A stretch of DNA of 20,841 nt from Gammaproteobacteria bacterium (GCA_019634245.1 JAHQVR010000052.1:1-20841), one strand, 5' to 3'; positions 1 to 10,069 are shown, counted from the first letter of the stretch. Made by a program: numbers and translations. Notes: a model not told the origin generated them from the sequence alone.

Positions 1-128
1 ATCTATCGATTTATCCTTAGCGATACACGTTTAATTGCCCTGTCTGAGCGCGTGGTCTGTCTTTGCGGCCCCTCCAGAATCCTACCGAACGGAGTATTAG
101 TACCGCAAATCATGTAAACATCGGAGGG

Positions 129-743
129 TTAAGCTTTGTGTGCCATCACTTTTTGCACACTCTCTCTTTCGAGCATTCGCTTATTGTGCGCGGTGCAGTG
201 TTTAAAGCCGCTTAGGTCAAAATCTTCTCGCAGGCCTCGGTCGTAGATCCACATAAAGTACGAATCGCAAACTGTGTAATGATCGAAGAACCAGGTTTTA
301 CCGGCCAACTCATTGTCGAGAAGTTCCAGCTCATGGAAATACTTCGCTTTCGCCTTGTCCCTAAGATCGGCATGGCACTCGTCGGGTGCACAGAACATTG
401 CCGGTTTAAAGTGGCGGGTGAGATGCGGATGAATCCCCGAGCCGAACCATCCCATATACGATAACGCTTTAATCTGATTCCAACTGTCGGTCGGCATCAA
501 CTTTTTTTCAGGGTAGGTTTCAGCGATCCAGGTTTGAATCGCGACGTTCTCGCTTAAGCCTTGCCCATCCACGACTAGAAAGGGTACCTTTTTTTTAGGG
601 TTTAACGCGGCATACTCTGGTGTCAGATGTTCACTATTTTTGAGGCTGATTATTGTGACTTCGAAATCAGCACCTGCTTCCAGTAGTGAAATATAGACGG
701 CCATCGAACAAGCACCTGGTGAGTGGTACAAAGTGATATCCAT
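129..743 (-). CDS. Glutathione S-transferase family protein (beta-class-like)
   Basis: A 204-residue protein with the two-domain layout of cytosolic glutathione S-transferases. Residues 1-80 form the thioredoxin-like glutathione-binding half: SPGACS at 8-13 places a cysteine (Cys12) where beta-class bacterial enzymes carry their catalytic cysteine, KVPFLV at 52-57 contains the cis-proline (Pro54), and LSENVAI at 63-69 is the glutathione gamma-glutamyl contact region. The rest is the helical C-terminal half, with His105 and His107 near the position of the active-site histidine of beta-class enzymes. Known family roles are conjugation of glutathione to electrophiles, or thiol transfer and peroxide reduction, in the cytoplasm; the substrate cannot be told. 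The ATG start is supported by a GGAGG ribosome site about five bases upstream (around 749-753). It lies 128 bases downstream of the J-domain gene on the same strand, so it may have its own promoter. Confidence 0.88.
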   Translation of the reverse strand: MDITLYHSPGACSMAVYISLLEAGADFEVTIISLKNSEHLTPEYAALNPKKKVPFLVVDGQGLSENVAIQTWIAETYPEKKLMPTDSWNQIKALSYMGWFGSGIHPHLTRHFKPAMFCAPDECHADLRDKAKAKYFHELELLDNELAGKTWFFDHYTVCDSYFMWIYDRGLREDFDLSGFKHCTAHNKRMLERESVQKVMAHKA

Positions 744-871
744 TAACGCCTCCAGTAGTGAATCGTGTTTGTAAACCGTCGTCAGTCAGTTGCTGATTGT
801 GGATTGAGCCTATCGCTAATTACATCACAGAGTTCATCGTACACGCATTAGGTGTGAGTGTACTCTGGGAG

Positions 872-1627
872 CTACCCAAGCAATACTTGCTTGGCTTGAT
901 TGATCTTGGTTGCCAGGTATGTGCTGCCGCCTTTGTCAGGGTGCATCTTGCCAATCAGTGATTTATGGGCTGTGATGATGTCTTCCTTCGTGGCATCGTG
1001 GTCGACCCCTAAAATATCTCGTGCTTCTTCTGCACTCATATCAGCAGAACTTGCTGCCGTGGAATCGTGTGACTGGCCACCGCCTTGCCATTCTTCAGAG
1101 CGCTCGCGCGCGATATAGGCCTGCAGTAAACGAGTAGCCTCGGCGTCTTGTTGCTCGCAGTACTGATACAGCGATTGTAATTCTGCGAGTTTCAGTTCAC
1201 CGATTCGTCGACCATTGAAAGGGCCATCAATAACTTCGCCATCGAGTTTGCCACTATCGTGGTAGAGCGTCATCACAAGCACCGACGTGCGCACCACAGA
1301 ACTGCCATTGCCAGATCCACCGGTAGTAGCGTTACCAAAGCCGGGTATACCACCGGCGAGTGATGGAAAAAACCGAACTAAAAAAGGTGCATAGCGTAAT
1401 AGACGTGTGGCTTGCGTCATCAACGCGCCAATCACGGCCATAATCGCAGGTGCTTTTCCCATCGCTGCGAGCGCCAGAAAAACCAGACCGAGAAAGATGA
1501 TAGCGAGCTTGATTTTACCTGCCTTACCTTGCTTCATCAGCTGTTTAAAATACAGCGTATAAATCAGGTAACCGACTACCAAAATTGCAATGAGAAAAAT
1601 GCCGCGCACGAAATAGCCTGATAGCAA
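872..1627 (-). CDS. Membrane-anchored J-domain protein (Pam18/Tim14-like C-terminus)
   Basis: About 251 residues. The N-terminus has two hydrophobic segments (about 8-27 and 39-56, possibly a third near 60-70), then a Gly/Ser-rich linker (about 92-110). A middle region (about 117-178) contains the LDGEV...GPFNGRR pattern I recognise from proteobacterial DnaJ-domain proteins. A compact J domain sits at the very end (about 200-251), with the HPD motif at 229-231 followed by KGGS. J domains stimulate the ATPase of an Hsp70 (DnaK). Membrane anchor plus C-terminal J domain, with HPDKGGS and KINQAK, is the arrangement of mitochondrial Pam18/Tim14. The longest frame begins at a TTG (1627) with no clear ribosome site; a GTG at 1609 preceded by AGG is an equally good start, and no in-frame ATG exists before the first membrane segment. 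It follows the VWA gene by 14 bases, so the two are probably cotranscribed. The partner client is unknown. Confidence 0.85.
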   Translation of the reverse strand: MLSGYFVRGIFLIAILVVGYLIYTLYFKQLMKQGKAGKIKLAIIFLGLVFLALAAMGKAPAIMAVIGALMTQATRLLRYAPFLVRFFPSLAGGIPGFGNATTGGSGNGSSVVRTSVLVMTLYHDSGKLDGEVIDGPFNGRRIGELKLAELQSLYQYCEQQDAEATRLLQAYIARERSEEWQGGGQSHDSTAASSADMSAEEARDILGVDHDATKEDIITAHKSLIGKMHPDKGGSTYLATKINQAKQVLLG

Positions 1628-1641
1628 GAGTTAGTGGAATA

Positions 1642-2442
1642 TTAGGACAGTTGCGCCAGTAATTGGGCGGCAGATTGCGAACCTGTGGACTTTAACCGCA
1701 CCAGAGCGTCCCGGCCGCCTGCCGCATAGGCTGCCACTGCGTTCAGTAGTTGTCCTAATTGAGCGCTGGCGTTCTGGTCAAAACGACAGTGTGCGCCGCC
1801 ACTTAACCGGGCAATTTGCGAAAAGACGGCATGGGCGTGGGCATCAAATCCTTCCTGAAATATAAACACCGGCAGCCCAAGTATTTTTAGTTGTCCGGCC
1901 AGGTCGCCCAGTGCATCAACATCTTCCTCACAACAGTCGCCGACAAATACCAACGCCTGCACCGGCTTGATCTTGGTTTCCGATATACCGTGTTTAAGAA
2001 TTCTGGCGATTTGTGTTCGGCCAGCGACACAGGACACTTTATTCATCAACGCCACAAGACTTAAAGGATCGCTCTGCCATTGGGATGCTTGGCATTCACC
2101 ATAGCCGCGGTAGTAGGCCAGTTGGACGTTCAGTTCACCAATTCCGCGCGTTTGGAGAAACATATCCTTTTGAAGTGCCGTGGCTTGCGCCCAAGTGCGC
2201 TGTCGGCTCGCTGTCGCATCCAGGGCAAATATCAAACGTCCTTTGTCGCTGCCGGCTCTCGGTGGAGGCAAATCAGCGACGGTATGTAGAAAAGCATCAA
2301 TGTCTTTTTTGGCGGCTTTTGAGGATGCTGTTGGGTTATCTGTGGTGCTCAGTGGGTGAGCCTTTTTACCACCGAACAGTGATTCAATCGTGCTGGACAA
2401 TCGATGGGCAGTTTTAGTGGGTCGACTCGGCTTGTCCGACAT
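1642..2442 (-). CDS. VWA-domain (von Willebrand factor A-like) protein
   Basis: A 266-residue soluble protein with no signal peptide or membrane segment. After a polar, low-complexity N-terminus (1-65) comes a VWA fold at about 67-225. The strand LIFALDATAS (70-79) supplies a MIDAS-like metal site as Asp75-x-Thr77-x-Ser79 (usual form DxSxS), with Thr143 in GRTQIA and Asp169 in VFVGDCCEED as likely remaining ligands. So the metal site looks intact, although a Thr replaces the first Ser. VWA domains bind protein partners in a metal-dependent way and are often part of ATPase or secretion-related complexes. No AAA+ ATPase partner is encoded nearby; the immediate downstream gene encodes a membrane J-domain protein, which suggests that these two work together in protein quality control or assembly (inference). 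The ATG start is preceded by GAG about six bases away. The exact function is not recognisable. Confidence 0.78.
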   Translation of the reverse strand: MSDKPSRPTKTAHRLSSTIESLFGGKKAHPLSTTDNPTASSKAAKKDIDAFLHTVADLPPPRAGSDKGRLIFALDATASRQRTWAQATALQKDMFLQTRGIGELNVQLAYYRGYGECQASQWQSDPLSLVALMNKVSCVAGRTQIARILKHGISETKIKPVQALVFVGDCCEEDVDALGDLAGQLKILGLPVFIFQEGFDAHAHAVFSQIARLSGGAHCRFDQNASAQLGQLLNAVAAYAAGGRDALVRLKSTGSQSAAQLLAQLS

Positions 2443-2694
2443 GGGTAGCTCAACAGAGAACTGAATTCGTTATCACTAGAATATCAGGTCGCCACGGGCT
2501 ATTTTCAAGGTTTTGCCTTATGTAACACTGGGTAAGAAAGCTTTTCGGCGGCTTGTACCGTTTCATTTTGGATGTTTGAGCGATTTGTTGGGATTGATCG
2601 GATTCTTGATAAGTATCCTCAGCGCGACAGCATGGGCACGACGTATTCTCAAAAATGCTAGTGTGCGTGCGATCAAATTCTGGGTAGTCACCGT

Positions 2695-3666
2695 ATGAAA
2701 GTAGGGTTTATTGGTTTAGGCAATGTCGGTGGAAAATTAGCCGGTAGTTTGCTGCGTAACGGCTTTGACCTAACGGTCCGCGATTTAGATGCAGCGGCTA
2801 CGGAGCCGTTTTTAAAAGGCGGTGCCCAGTTGGGGGAATCCCCAAAATCCATGGCCGAGCAAAACGACTTGATCATCACCTGCTTGCCGTCGCCGGCGGC
2901 CAGCGCGGCCGTGTTGGAAGCCGAAGAGGGTGTTATTGCCGGTTTATCTGGAGGTAAGATTTGGGCGGAGATGAGCACGACCGATGAAGCGGAAGTGAAA
3001 CGACTGGGAGCGCTTGTTATGGCAACTGGTGCGTCTGCCGTGGATTGTCCCGTCTCGGGTGGCTGTCATCGGGCAGCGACCGGTAACATTTCCATTTTTG
3101 CCGGCTGTGACCGAGCTGTGTTTGAGCGTTTGCTTCCCCTATTAACGACCTTAGGCCGGCGAGTGTTGCATACCGGTGAGTTGGGCACTGCTTCTGTGTT
3201 GAAAGTTATGACGAACTATCTAGCGACCGCAAACCTTATAACACTGTGTGAAGCTCTTACAGTGTCAAAAGCAGCAGGCCTGGATTTATCTACCACCTAT
3301 GAAGCTATAAAAATATCGTCGGGTAATTCGTTTGTGCATGAGACCGAGTCCCAAGTGATCCTAAATGGTTCACGCGATATTAACTTCACCATCGACCTGG
3401 TTATAAAAGACATCAGCCTATTTCAAAAGATTGCCGATGACGCGAAGGTACCATTGGAGGTGAGTCCACTGTTAATTAGTATCATGAAGGACGGTGAACA
3501 ACGCTTTGGACCGAGGGAGTGGTCGCCCAACATTATAAAACGCCTGGAAGAAGCTACTGGACTGGAGATTCGCGCCCCAGGCTTTCCAGCTCAAATGGAA
3601 GACGACGAACCCGAAGAGCCTGGCTATGAGGTTGTGCCCACCTCGCGCACGACAAAGGCCCTATAA
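2695..3666 (+). CDS. 3-hydroxyisobutyrate dehydrogenase-family NAD(P)-dependent oxidoreductase
   Basis: A 323-residue beta-hydroxyacid dehydrogenase. The N-terminal Rossmann fold begins at once with GFIGLGNVGG (4-13), the dinucleotide-binding GxGxxG loop. DCPVSGG at 117-123 is the family substrate-binding signature, and GTASVLKVMTN at 164-174 gives the catalytic Lys170 and Asn174. The family oxidises 3-hydroxy acids (3-hydroxyisobutyrate in valine breakdown, tartronate semialdehyde reduction and others) in the cytoplasm. The substrate here is not fixed by the motifs. The protein carries an acidic, proline-containing tail after residue 300 (EDDEPEEPGYE then PTSRTTK) beyond the usual all-helical domain. 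The gene ends in a double stop, TAATAG, and lies 36 bases before the ferredoxin oxidoreductase, so it probably starts a four-gene operon for branched-chain or 2-oxo acid metabolism. The 252-base region upstream, shared with the divergent VWA gene, shows no promoter I would trust. Confidence 0.85.
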   Translation: MKVGFIGLGNVGGKLAGSLLRNGFDLTVRDLDAAATEPFLKGGAQLGESPKSMAEQNDLIITCLPSPAASAAVLEAEEGVIAGLSGGKIWAEMSTTDEAEVKRLGALVMATGASAVDCPVSGGCHRAATGNISIFAGCDRAVFERLLPLLTTLGRRVLHTGELGTASVLKVMTNYLATANLITLCEALTVSKAAGLDLSTTYEAIKISSGNSFVHETESQVILNGSRDINFTIDLVIKDISLFQKIADDAKVPLEVSPLLISIMKDGEQRFGPREWSPNIIKRLEEATGLEIRAPGFPAQMEDDEPEEPGYEVVPTSRTTKAL

Positions 3667-3702
3667 TAGGTATTGTCACACGCTGCCAATTGGGGTTGGG
3701 CC

Positions 3703-6700
3703 ATGGGTGCTTCTCATTCGCTGGATGATAAATATACAGCAACAGAAGGCAGCGTCTTTTTAACGGGCACGCAAGCCTTAGTGCGGTTGCCTTTGGTTCA
3801 AATGCGTCGTGATCGAGCGAATGGGCTCAATACGGCGGCTTTTATTAGTGGTTATCGCGGTTCTCCCTTAGGTGGATACGACCAACAGCTTGGTCGTGCA
3901 CAAGCGCACCTAAGGGCGCATCAGGTGACATTCCAACCCGGTGTTAATGAAGATCTTGCTGCGACTGCGATTTGGGGTACGCAACAAGTGCCTCTATCTG
4001 AGCAAGCGACGCATGATGGTGTGCTGGGTCTATGGTATGGCAAAGGCCCAGGCGTCGATCGAAGTGGCGATGTGTTCAAACACGGTAATGCGGCCGGAAC
4101 CTCTGAACACGGAGGGGTATTGTGTTTAGCCGGGGATGATCACACGGCGAAATCTTCCACGTTACCTCACCAATCCGATCATGCGTTTATGGCCGCGGTC
4201 ATTCCCATGTTATATCCCTCTTCAGTGCATGAATTCATTGAAGTAGGGTTGTTGGGCATTGCGATGTCTCGATATTCTGGTGCGTGGGTTGGAATGAAGG
4301 TGATTGCCGACACTGTCGAAACCAGTGCAGTCATTGATCTCTCGGGTGAACAACGCGAATTTATCCTACCTACCGATCATGAGCTACCTGATGGTGGTTT
4401 GAATTTACGTTGGCCAGACCCGCCGTTAGTTCAAGATGATCGGCTTCAAGAACATAAGGCGTATGCGGCGTTGGCGTTTGCTCGTGCCAATCAGGTCGAT
4501 GTTATGGCGATGGGTAACGAGCAGGCGCGTTTTGGCATTATGGCGTCTGGCAAGGCGTTTGAAGATGTCCGGCAAGCACTGATTGAACTGGGTATCTCAG
4601 AACAAGTCGCCAAAGACATTGGACTTCGAGTGTATAAGGTACGCATGCCCTGGCCACTGGAACCCAGCGGGGTCCGACAGTTCTCAGAAGGGCTTGAAGA
4701 AGTGCTGATCATTGAAGAGCGGCGCGAGATGATCGAGTTTCAGATCAAGCAACAGTTGTTTAATTGGCGAGCGGATGTGCGACCACGAATTGTGGGTAAG
4801 TTCGATGAAAACGATTCGCCATTTCTTCCGTTGTCCATGGCGCTCTCTATTTCCCGAGTTGCTCGCGCCATAGCCGATCGTCTGTTGCGATTCGAATTGC
4901 CGGAAGAATTGCGCACTCAAATTGAAAGTCGGCTTAACTACTTACAACGTCGTGCGGATGAAAGGGCGTCACACCAAGCACCCGTTGAGCGCCAGCCCTG
5001 GTTCTGTTCTGGTTGTCCACACAATACGTCAACGAAGGTGCCTGATGGCTCTAAAGCACTGGCTGGTATCGGCTGTCATTATATGGTTCAGTGGATGGAT
5101 CGAGATACCGATACATTTACACAAATGGGTGGAGAAGGATTGCCGTGGACTGCGCTGTCACACTACACCAAAGATCAACACCGCTTTGTCAATTTAGGGG
5201 ACGGCACTTACTTTCACTCAGGTATTCTGGCGATTCGTGCTGCGGTCGCTTCAGGTGTTAATGTCACCTATAAGGTGCTGTATAACGATGCGGTCGCTAT
5301 GACTGGAGGGCAGACGCTCGATGGGGATCTATCCCCACAACAGGTCACTCACCAGTTGCACGCCGAAGGGGTGCGTCCCATCTATCTAGTCAGCGATGAT
5401 CCTGATCAGTATTCCCCTGAGGAACTGGCACCGGGGGTACAAGTGGCTCATCGAGATGAGCTGCTGAGTATTATGAAAACGGTGCGCGATCTTAAAGGTT
5501 GCAATGGCATTGTTTATGAACAAACCTGTGCGGCCGAAAAGCGGCGAAGACGCAAACGCGGCCTATTGGAGGATCCGACACGGCGGGTGTTTATTCATCC
5601 TGGTGTCTGTGAAGGCTGCGGTGATTGTTCTGTCCAATCCAATTGTGTGTCGATTGAACCACTCGAAACGGAATTTGGTCGAAAACGCAAAGTAAATCAA
5701 TCCTCGTGTAACAAGGACTATTCCTGTGTTAACGGTTTTTGCCCATCATTTGTGTCAGTAGACGGTGCAGTTGTAAAAAAATCCGCAGCACGGCAGCAAA
5801 CTGGTGAGCCGTTAGCACCAGTGGCAGAACCCGCCATTCCAGCCATGAGCGAAGAGCCGGTCAATGTCGCTATCACCGGAGTCGGGGGCACTGGCGTGTT
5901 AACCATTGGCGCATTAATCGGCACCGCTGCGCATCTGGATGGGCACGCTTCGATGGTGCTTGATATGGCAGGGTTAGCACAAAAAGGTGGAGCCGTTTTA
6001 AGTTATGTTCGCCTTGCATCAAAGCCTGAACATGTCACTAGCCCCAACATTGTGGCCGGTGGTGCGGATGTTGTGATCGCCGCCGACGATGTGGTCGCGG
6101 CTTCTCGAGATGGCATTGTGCTGATGGATCCGGCACGAACGGTGGCTGTGGTTAATACCACCTCCCAACCTGTCGCTGCGTTTGTGGGCAATCGGGATTT
6201 CGATTTCAAAGCCGATGCAGTACTCGATACTATTGGTGCAGCCGTTAAGGGCCGGGAACACTTCCATGCGTTTACCCCCATTGCGGAACAGTTTGTCGGG
6301 GATGCTATAGCCACCAATATCATGATGTTGGGTTATGCCTGGCAGTGTGGGTTGTTGCCGTTAACCTTGGGTGCGTTGCAACAAGCGATCGAACTCAACG
6401 GGGTTGCAGTCAGCGCTAACTTAAAAGCGTTTGAGTGGGGGCGCCGCTTGGCTGAATCACCGAAAGATGTTTTGTCTAAGGTGCAACCGCCTCCGTTGGT
6501 TGAAAACACGCTGGATTCTATGACGCTTGAGGAAGTCATTGAACACCGAGCGTTGCATTTAACGAATTATCAAAACGATAAATTGGCTCAGAGGTACCGA
6601 GCGCTCATCGATAGAGTGATTGAAAAGTGTCATGGGCTGGGTTTGGATAATCAATTAGCCCGAACGGTAGCTGTTCAGTATGCAAAGCTGTTGAGTTATA

Positions 6701-7179
6701 AAGATGAATACGAAGTTGCTCGTTTATATGCATCCGCTGATTTTCAAAAGGCGTTGGATGCACAGTTCGAAGGGGAATACACTCTGAGCTTTCATTTGGC
6801 ACCGCCATTGTTGTCAGGTAAAAATGATGCTGGACGGCCAAAGAAGCGCACCTTTGGTGCGTCCGTTCGGCCTCTTTTTAGGTGGCTACAAAAAGGAAAA
6901 GTGTGGCGCGGTACACCGCTGGATATTTTTGGCTACAGCGCTGAGCGTAGAAAAGAACGCCAGTTAATTGTTCAATATGAACAGGATATCGCTGACATAC
7001 TCGACACACTAGAACCTTCCAAAATCAATCAGGCGATTGCCATCGCCAATGTGCCAGAGCGTATTCGAGGCTTTGGACCAGTCAAACTACAGGCCATTGA
7101 AAAAGCGCAAGTCGAACGGCTGTCGCTGTTAAAACGCTATGCTGCGCCAGCCATTCACGATCTCACTCAGGCAGCTTAA
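3703..7179 (+). CDS. Fused indolepyruvate/2-oxoacid ferredoxin oxidoreductase
   Basis: A 1158-residue single-chain member of the indolepyruvate ferredoxin oxidoreductase family, which turns 2-oxo acids plus CoA into acyl-CoA and CO2 while reducing ferredoxin. Domains in order: a pyruvate-ferredoxin-oxidoreductase-like alpha part ([16 protein letters not shown] near the N-terminus); CSGCPHN at 435-441; the thiamin diphosphate domain with GDGTYFH (499-505) and [11 protein letters not shown] (528-538); cysteine-rich iron-sulphur segments starting with Cys636, Cys639 and Cys642 (CEGCGDC) and continuing through [13 protein letters not shown]; a gamma domain starting with [11 protein letters not shown] near 726; and a C-terminal extension of about 230 residues typical of the fused proteobacterial form. 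I chose the ATG at 3703, because homologues as I recall them start close to [10 protein letters not shown] at 3673 would add ten residues. It is followed after 26 bases by isovaleryl-CoA dehydrogenase, which suggests a branched-chain 2-oxo acid substrate (inference). No break is seen. Confidence 0.92.
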   Translation: MGASHSLDDKYTATEGSVFLTGTQALVRLPLVQMRRDRANGLNTAAFISGYRGSPLGGYDQQLGRAQAHLRAHQVTFQPGVNEDLAATAIWGTQQVPLSEQATHDGVLGLWYGKGPGVDRSGDVFKHGNAAGTSEHGGVLCLAGDDHTAKSSTLPHQSDHAFMAAVIPMLYPSSVHEFIEVGLLGIAMSRYSGAWVGMKVIADTVETSAVIDLSGEQREFILPTDHELPDGGLNLRWPDPPLVQDDRLQEHKAYAALAFARANQVDVMAMGNEQARFGIMASGKAFEDVRQALIELGISEQVAKDIGLRVYKVRMPWPLEPSGVRQFSEGLEEVLIIEERREMIEFQIKQQLFNWRADVRPRIVGKFDENDSPFLPLSMALSISRVARAIADRLLRFELPEELRTQIESRLNYLQRRADERASHQAPVERQPWFCSGCPHNTSTKVPDGSKALAGIGCHYMVQWMDRDTDTFTQMGGEGLPWTALSHYTKDQHRFVNLGDGTYFHSGILAIRAAVASGVNVTYKVLYNDAVAMTGGQTLDGDLSPQQVTHQLHAEGVRPIYLVSDDPDQYSPEELAPGVQVAHRDELLSIMKTVRDLKGCNGIVYEQTCAAEKRRRRKRGLLEDPTRRVFIHPGVCEGCGDCSVQSNCVSIEPLETEFGRKRKVNQSSCNKDYSCVNGFCPSFVSVDGAVVKKSAARQQTGEPLAPVAEPAIPAMSEEPVNVAITGVGGTGVLTIGALIGTAAHLDGHASMVLDMAGLAQKGGAVLSYVRLASKPEHVTSPNIVAGGADVVIAADDVVAASRDGIVLMDPARTVAVVNTTSQPVAAFVGNRDFDFKADAVLDTIGAAVKGREHFHAFTPIAEQFVGDAIATNIMMLGYAWQCGLLPLTLGALQQAIELNGVAVSANLKAFEWGRRLAESPKDVLSKVQPPPLVENTLDSMTLEEVIEHRALHLTNYQNDKLAQRYRALIDRVIEKCHGLGLDNQLARTVAVQYAKLLSYKDEYEVARLYASADFQKALDAQFEGEYTLSFHLAPPLLSGKNDAGRPKKRTFGASVRPLFRWLQKGKVWRGTPLDIFGYSAERRKERQLIVQYEQDIADILDTLEPSKINQAIAIANVPERIRGFGPVKLQAIEKAQVERLSLLKRYAAPAIHDLTQAA

Positions 7180-7205
7180 GAACCAAATGGGTTTCAGGAG
7201 ACATT

Positions 7206-8369
7206 ATGTTTAACGCCGGATTACGATTTTCGCTAGGCGATGAAATTGAAGCCTTGCGAGAGACCGTGATGCGCTTTGCCGCTGATGAGATTGCTCCTCG
7301 AGCGGCTCAGATTGATACGGACAATGAGTTCCCGATGGACCTTTGGTCAAAAATGGGTGAACTCGGTTTGCACGGTATCACTGTGGGCGAAGAAGAAGGG
7401 GGCGCTGCCATGGGTTATTTAGCCCACTGTGTGGCTATCGAAGAGATCTCCAGAGCCTCAGCCTCAGTGGGGCTTTCCTATGGTGCGCACTCCAATTTAT
7501 GTGTCAATCAAATCTACCGAAATGGCACGGCAGAGCAAAAAAAGCAGTATTTACCCAAATTGATTAGCGGCGAGCACGTCGGCGCATTAGCGATGTCAGA
7601 ACCCGGTGCTGGCAGTGATGTAGTGTCCATGTCGCTGGCGGCAACAGCGGATGGAGACGACTACGTGTTAACCGGTAACAAGATGTGGATCACCAATGGT
7701 CCTGATGCCGACACGCTGGTGGTGTATGCCAAAACCGATTTACAAGCAGGGTCTGGTGGTATCACCGCTTTTATAATTGAGAAAGGCCTGGCGGGTTTTT
7801 CAACAGCACAAAAACTCGATAAATTAGGCATGCGAGGTTCAAACACGTGTGAGTTGGTTTTTGACCACTGTCGAGTACCTGGCACACAGGTGTTGGGTCA
7901 GGTTGGTAAAGGTGTCAACGTGCTGATGTCTGGTTTGGACTTTGAGCGCGTAGTGCTTTCCGCTGGCCCACTGGGTATCATGGCGGCCTGCTTGGATGTG
8001 GTTATGCCATACGTTCATGAACGCAAACAATTTGGTCAGGCCATCGGTGAATTTCAGTTGGTGCAAGGCAAAGTGGCCGATATGTACAGTACGTTCAATG
8101 CCTGTCGGGCCTATGTTTATGCAGTAGCTCAGGCTTGCGACCGAGGCGAAACTACGCGTAGTGATTCGGCGGGATGCATATTGTATGCATCCGAAAAAGC
8201 GACCGCCTGCGCATTGGATGCCATTCAACTGCTAGGTGGTAATGGCTATATCAATGAATATCCTACGGGACGATTGTTAAGAGATGCCAAACTCTATGAA
8301 ATAGGGGCAGGCACCAGTGAGATACGCCGTATGTTGATAGGTCGTGAACTTTTCAACAACACGGCCTGA
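7206..8369 (+). CDS. liuA: Isovaleryl-CoA dehydrogenase
   Basis: A 387-residue FAD-dependent acyl-CoA dehydrogenase, normal family length. It would oxidise isovaleryl-CoA to 3-methylcrotonyl-CoA, the third step of leucine breakdown, passing electrons to electron-transfer flavoprotein. Family signatures are [13 protein letters not shown] (127-139) and the C-terminal [13 protein letters not shown] (341-353). The assignment to isovaleryl-CoA dehydrogenase rests on the catalytic base: Glu247 in [15 protein letters not shown] matches the unusual base of this enzyme, while the position of the usual acyl-CoA dehydrogenase glutamate, in [12 protein letters not shown], is Ala368. AGGAG at 7196-7200 sits five bases before the ATG. 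The gene lies between the ferredoxin oxidoreductase (26 bases before) and the methylcrotonyl-CoA carboxylase beta subunit (42 bases after), which use adjacent steps of the same pathway. Confidence 0.94.
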   Translation: MFNAGLRFSLGDEIEALRETVMRFAADEIAPRAAQIDTDNEFPMDLWSKMGELGLHGITVGEEEGGAAMGYLAHCVAIEEISRASASVGLSYGAHSNLCVNQIYRNGTAEQKKQYLPKLISGEHVGALAMSEPGAGSDVVSMSLAATADGDDYVLTGNKMWITNGPDADTLVVYAKTDLQAGSGGITAFIIEKGLAGFSTAQKLDKLGMRGSNTCELVFDHCRVPGTQVLGQVGKGVNVLMSGLDFERVVLSAGPLGIMAACLDVVMPYVHERKQFGQAIGEFQLVQGKVADMYSTFNACRAYVYAVAQACDRGETTRSDSAGCILYASEKATACALDAIQLLGGNGYINEYPTGRLLRDAKLYEIGAGTSEIRRMLIGRELFNNTA

Positions 8370-8411
8370 CTTGTGTATGCTTGATATCCTTTGCGTCCGT
8401 TGTCACGTTGA

Positions 8412-10022
8412 GTGTTTGTGAAAATAACCAGTACCATACAAAGCCGCTCGGAACAGTTTGCCGCGAATAGAAAAGCTATGTTAGCGGCGAGTGCCATCGT
8501 ACAAACAGCCGCTGACGAGATCTTGGTGGGCGGGCCTGATAAATCCCAACAGCGTCATCTGTCCCGCGGCAAACTGCTCCCTCGAGATCGGATTCAACAG
8601 CTTCTCGACCGAGATACTAGTTTTTTAGAGTTAGGACAGTTCGCTGCTTACGGACACTACAATAATGAAGTTCCCGGTGCTGGAATCATAACGGGCGTTG
8701 GAGTTATTCATGGTCGTGATTGCATGATTGTGTGCAACGATGCAACCGTGAAAGGAGGCACCTACTTTCCTCTGACAGTCAAAAAGCATCTTCGAGCACA
8801 AGCTATCGCCGAACAGAATCGGCTGCCCTGTATTTATCTGGTGGATAGTGGCGGCGCGAACTTACCTAATCAGGATGAAGTTTTTCCGGATCGCGATCAC
8901 TTTGGTCGCATCTTTTTTAATCAAGCCTCAATGTCTGCCAAAGGTATCGCGCAAATCGCTGTTGTGATGGGGTCGTGCACCGCAGGTGGCGCTTATGTAC
9001 CCGCAATGTCTGACCAAACCATCATTGTCAAAGAACAGGGGACCATATTTCTTGCGGGTCCGCCCTTGGTTAAAGCGGCCACGGGTGAAGAGGTGAGCGC
9101 AGAAGTACTCGGGGGATCGGACACCCACACTCGATTATCGGGTGTCGCTGATTACCAGGCGCACGATGATGCGCATGCATTAAAACTCACCCGCAACATT
9201 GTTGCCGCATTGAATGATCCAGTCGTTCAACCGGTGCAATTGCGGCAATCCATCGAACCGTTGTATTCACCGGATGAGTTGCCCGGGATCATCCCTGCGG
9301 ATCCGCGTACACCCTACGATGTGCATGAAGTAATTGCCCGCATAGTGGATCAATCCAGCCTCGATGAATTCAAAACCAACTATGGCAAATCCTTGGTTAC
9401 GGGTTTTGCCCACATCAAGGGAATACCGGTAGGGATTGTCGCAAACAACGGCGTGTTGTTTTCAGAAAGCGCTTTGAAAGGGGCTCATTTTGTTGAGCTG
9501 TGTTGTCAGCGGAAGATCCCACTGTGTTTTTTGCAAAACATCACGGGTTTTATGGTTGGTCGGGCTGCTGAGGCGGGTGGGATTGCCAAAAATGGCGCTA
9601 AGCTGGTTATGGCTGTGAGCAATGCCGCAGTGCCGAAAGTGACGGTGATCATTGGTGGCTCCTATGGTGCGGGTAATTACGGTATGTGTGGTCGGGCTTT
9701 CGATCCTCGCTTTTTGTGGATGTGGCCCAACGCGCGTATCGGCGTCATGGGCGGTGAGCAGGCCGCTGGCGTTCTGGCGTCGGTAAGGCGAGCCGGTGTC
9801 GAGCGCCGCGGAGAGCAGTGGGGCGCAGACGAAGAGGCTGCCTTCAAAGAACCCATTACCGCCAAATTCGACGAACAGGCCTCGCCACTCTATGCCTCTT
9901 CGCGGCTGTGGGACGATGGCATTATCGATCCGGCTAAAACTCGGGATGTGGTGGCCGCGAGCTTGAGAGTGAGCCTAAACGCACCCATTGCGGACACGCA
10001 ATTCGGGGTTTTCCGTATGTAG
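8412..10022 (+). CDS. liuB: Methylcrotonyl-CoA carboxylase beta (carboxyltransferase) subunit
   Basis: A 536-residue carboxyltransferase subunit, usual length for the family. It transfers the carboxyl group from biotin to 3-methylcrotonyl-CoA, giving 3-methylglutaconyl-CoA in leucine breakdown, and works only with a biotin-carrying alpha subunit. Visible signatures are [10 protein letters not shown] near 53-62, the acyl-CoA-binding half with [20 protein letters not shown] and [16 protein letters not shown], and the second crotonase-like half with [20 protein letters not shown] and [11 protein letters not shown], which form the biotin/oxyanion pockets. The start is a GTG (8412) with no clear ribosome site; a second GTG at 8418 is equally possible, and the N-terminus fits homologues either way. 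Translation may depend on coupling with the gene before it. It is the last gene of the block: the alpha subunit, hydratase and HMG-CoA lyase that normally follow are not in this window. Confidence 0.93.
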   Translation: MFVKITSTIQSRSEQFAANRKAMLAASAIVQTAADEILVGGPDKSQQRHLSRGKLLPRDRIQQLLDRDTSFLELGQFAAYGHYNNEVPGAGIITGVGVIHGRDCMIVCNDATVKGGTYFPLTVKKHLRAQAIAEQNRLPCIYLVDSGGANLPNQDEVFPDRDHFGRIFFNQASMSAKGIAQIAVVMGSCTAGGAYVPAMSDQTIIVKEQGTIFLAGPPLVKAATGEEVSAEVLGGSDTHTRLSGVADYQAHDDAHALKLTRNIVAALNDPVVQPVQLRQSIEPLYSPDELPGIIPADPRTPYDVHEVIARIVDQSSLDEFKTNYGKSLVTGFAHIKGIPVGIVANNGVLFSESALKGAHFVELCCQRKIPLCFLQNITGFMVGRAAEAGGIAKNGAKLVMAVSNAAVPKVTVIIGGSYGAGNYGMCGRAFDPRFLWMWPNARIGVMGGEQAAGVLASVRRAGVERRGEQWGADEEAAFKEPITAKFDEQASPLYASSRLWDDGIIDPAKTRDVVAASLRVSLNAPIADTQFGVFRM

Positions 10023-10057
10023 TCATTCTGACCGGCACTCTTGTTGCAGCGATGTTG

Positions 10058-10063
10058 TATAAT
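10058..10063 (+). promoter_or_regulatory. Putative -10 box for the rimP leader transcript
   Basis: A perfect TATAAT lies in the gap between the carboxylase gene and rimP. No good -35 hexamer is found 16-18 bases upstream (GCACTC at 17), and the bases before the box do not form an extended -10, so strength is uncertain. Transcription would begin near 10070 and give a leader of about 145 bases up to the terminator. Confidence 0.45.
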
Positions 10064-10069
10064 CTCCGA

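Noticed and set aside
1..117. Plus-strand frame open from the window edge to a TAA at 115-117, possibly the tail of an upstream gene
   Set aside because: Only 38 codons, no recognisable motif, and an opening this long is not rare by chance; cannot be supported without upstream sequence.
828..867. Inverted repeats CAGAGT/ACTCTG and GTACAC/GTGTAC after the J-domain gene
   Set aside because: The two pairings compete with each other, loops are large and no T-run follows; too weak to call a terminator or operator.
2513..2698. Small open frame of 61 codons in the divergent gap, ending inside the dehydrogenase start codon
   Set aside because: TTG start, no ribosome site, unremarkable composition and no recognisable family; most likely non-coding.
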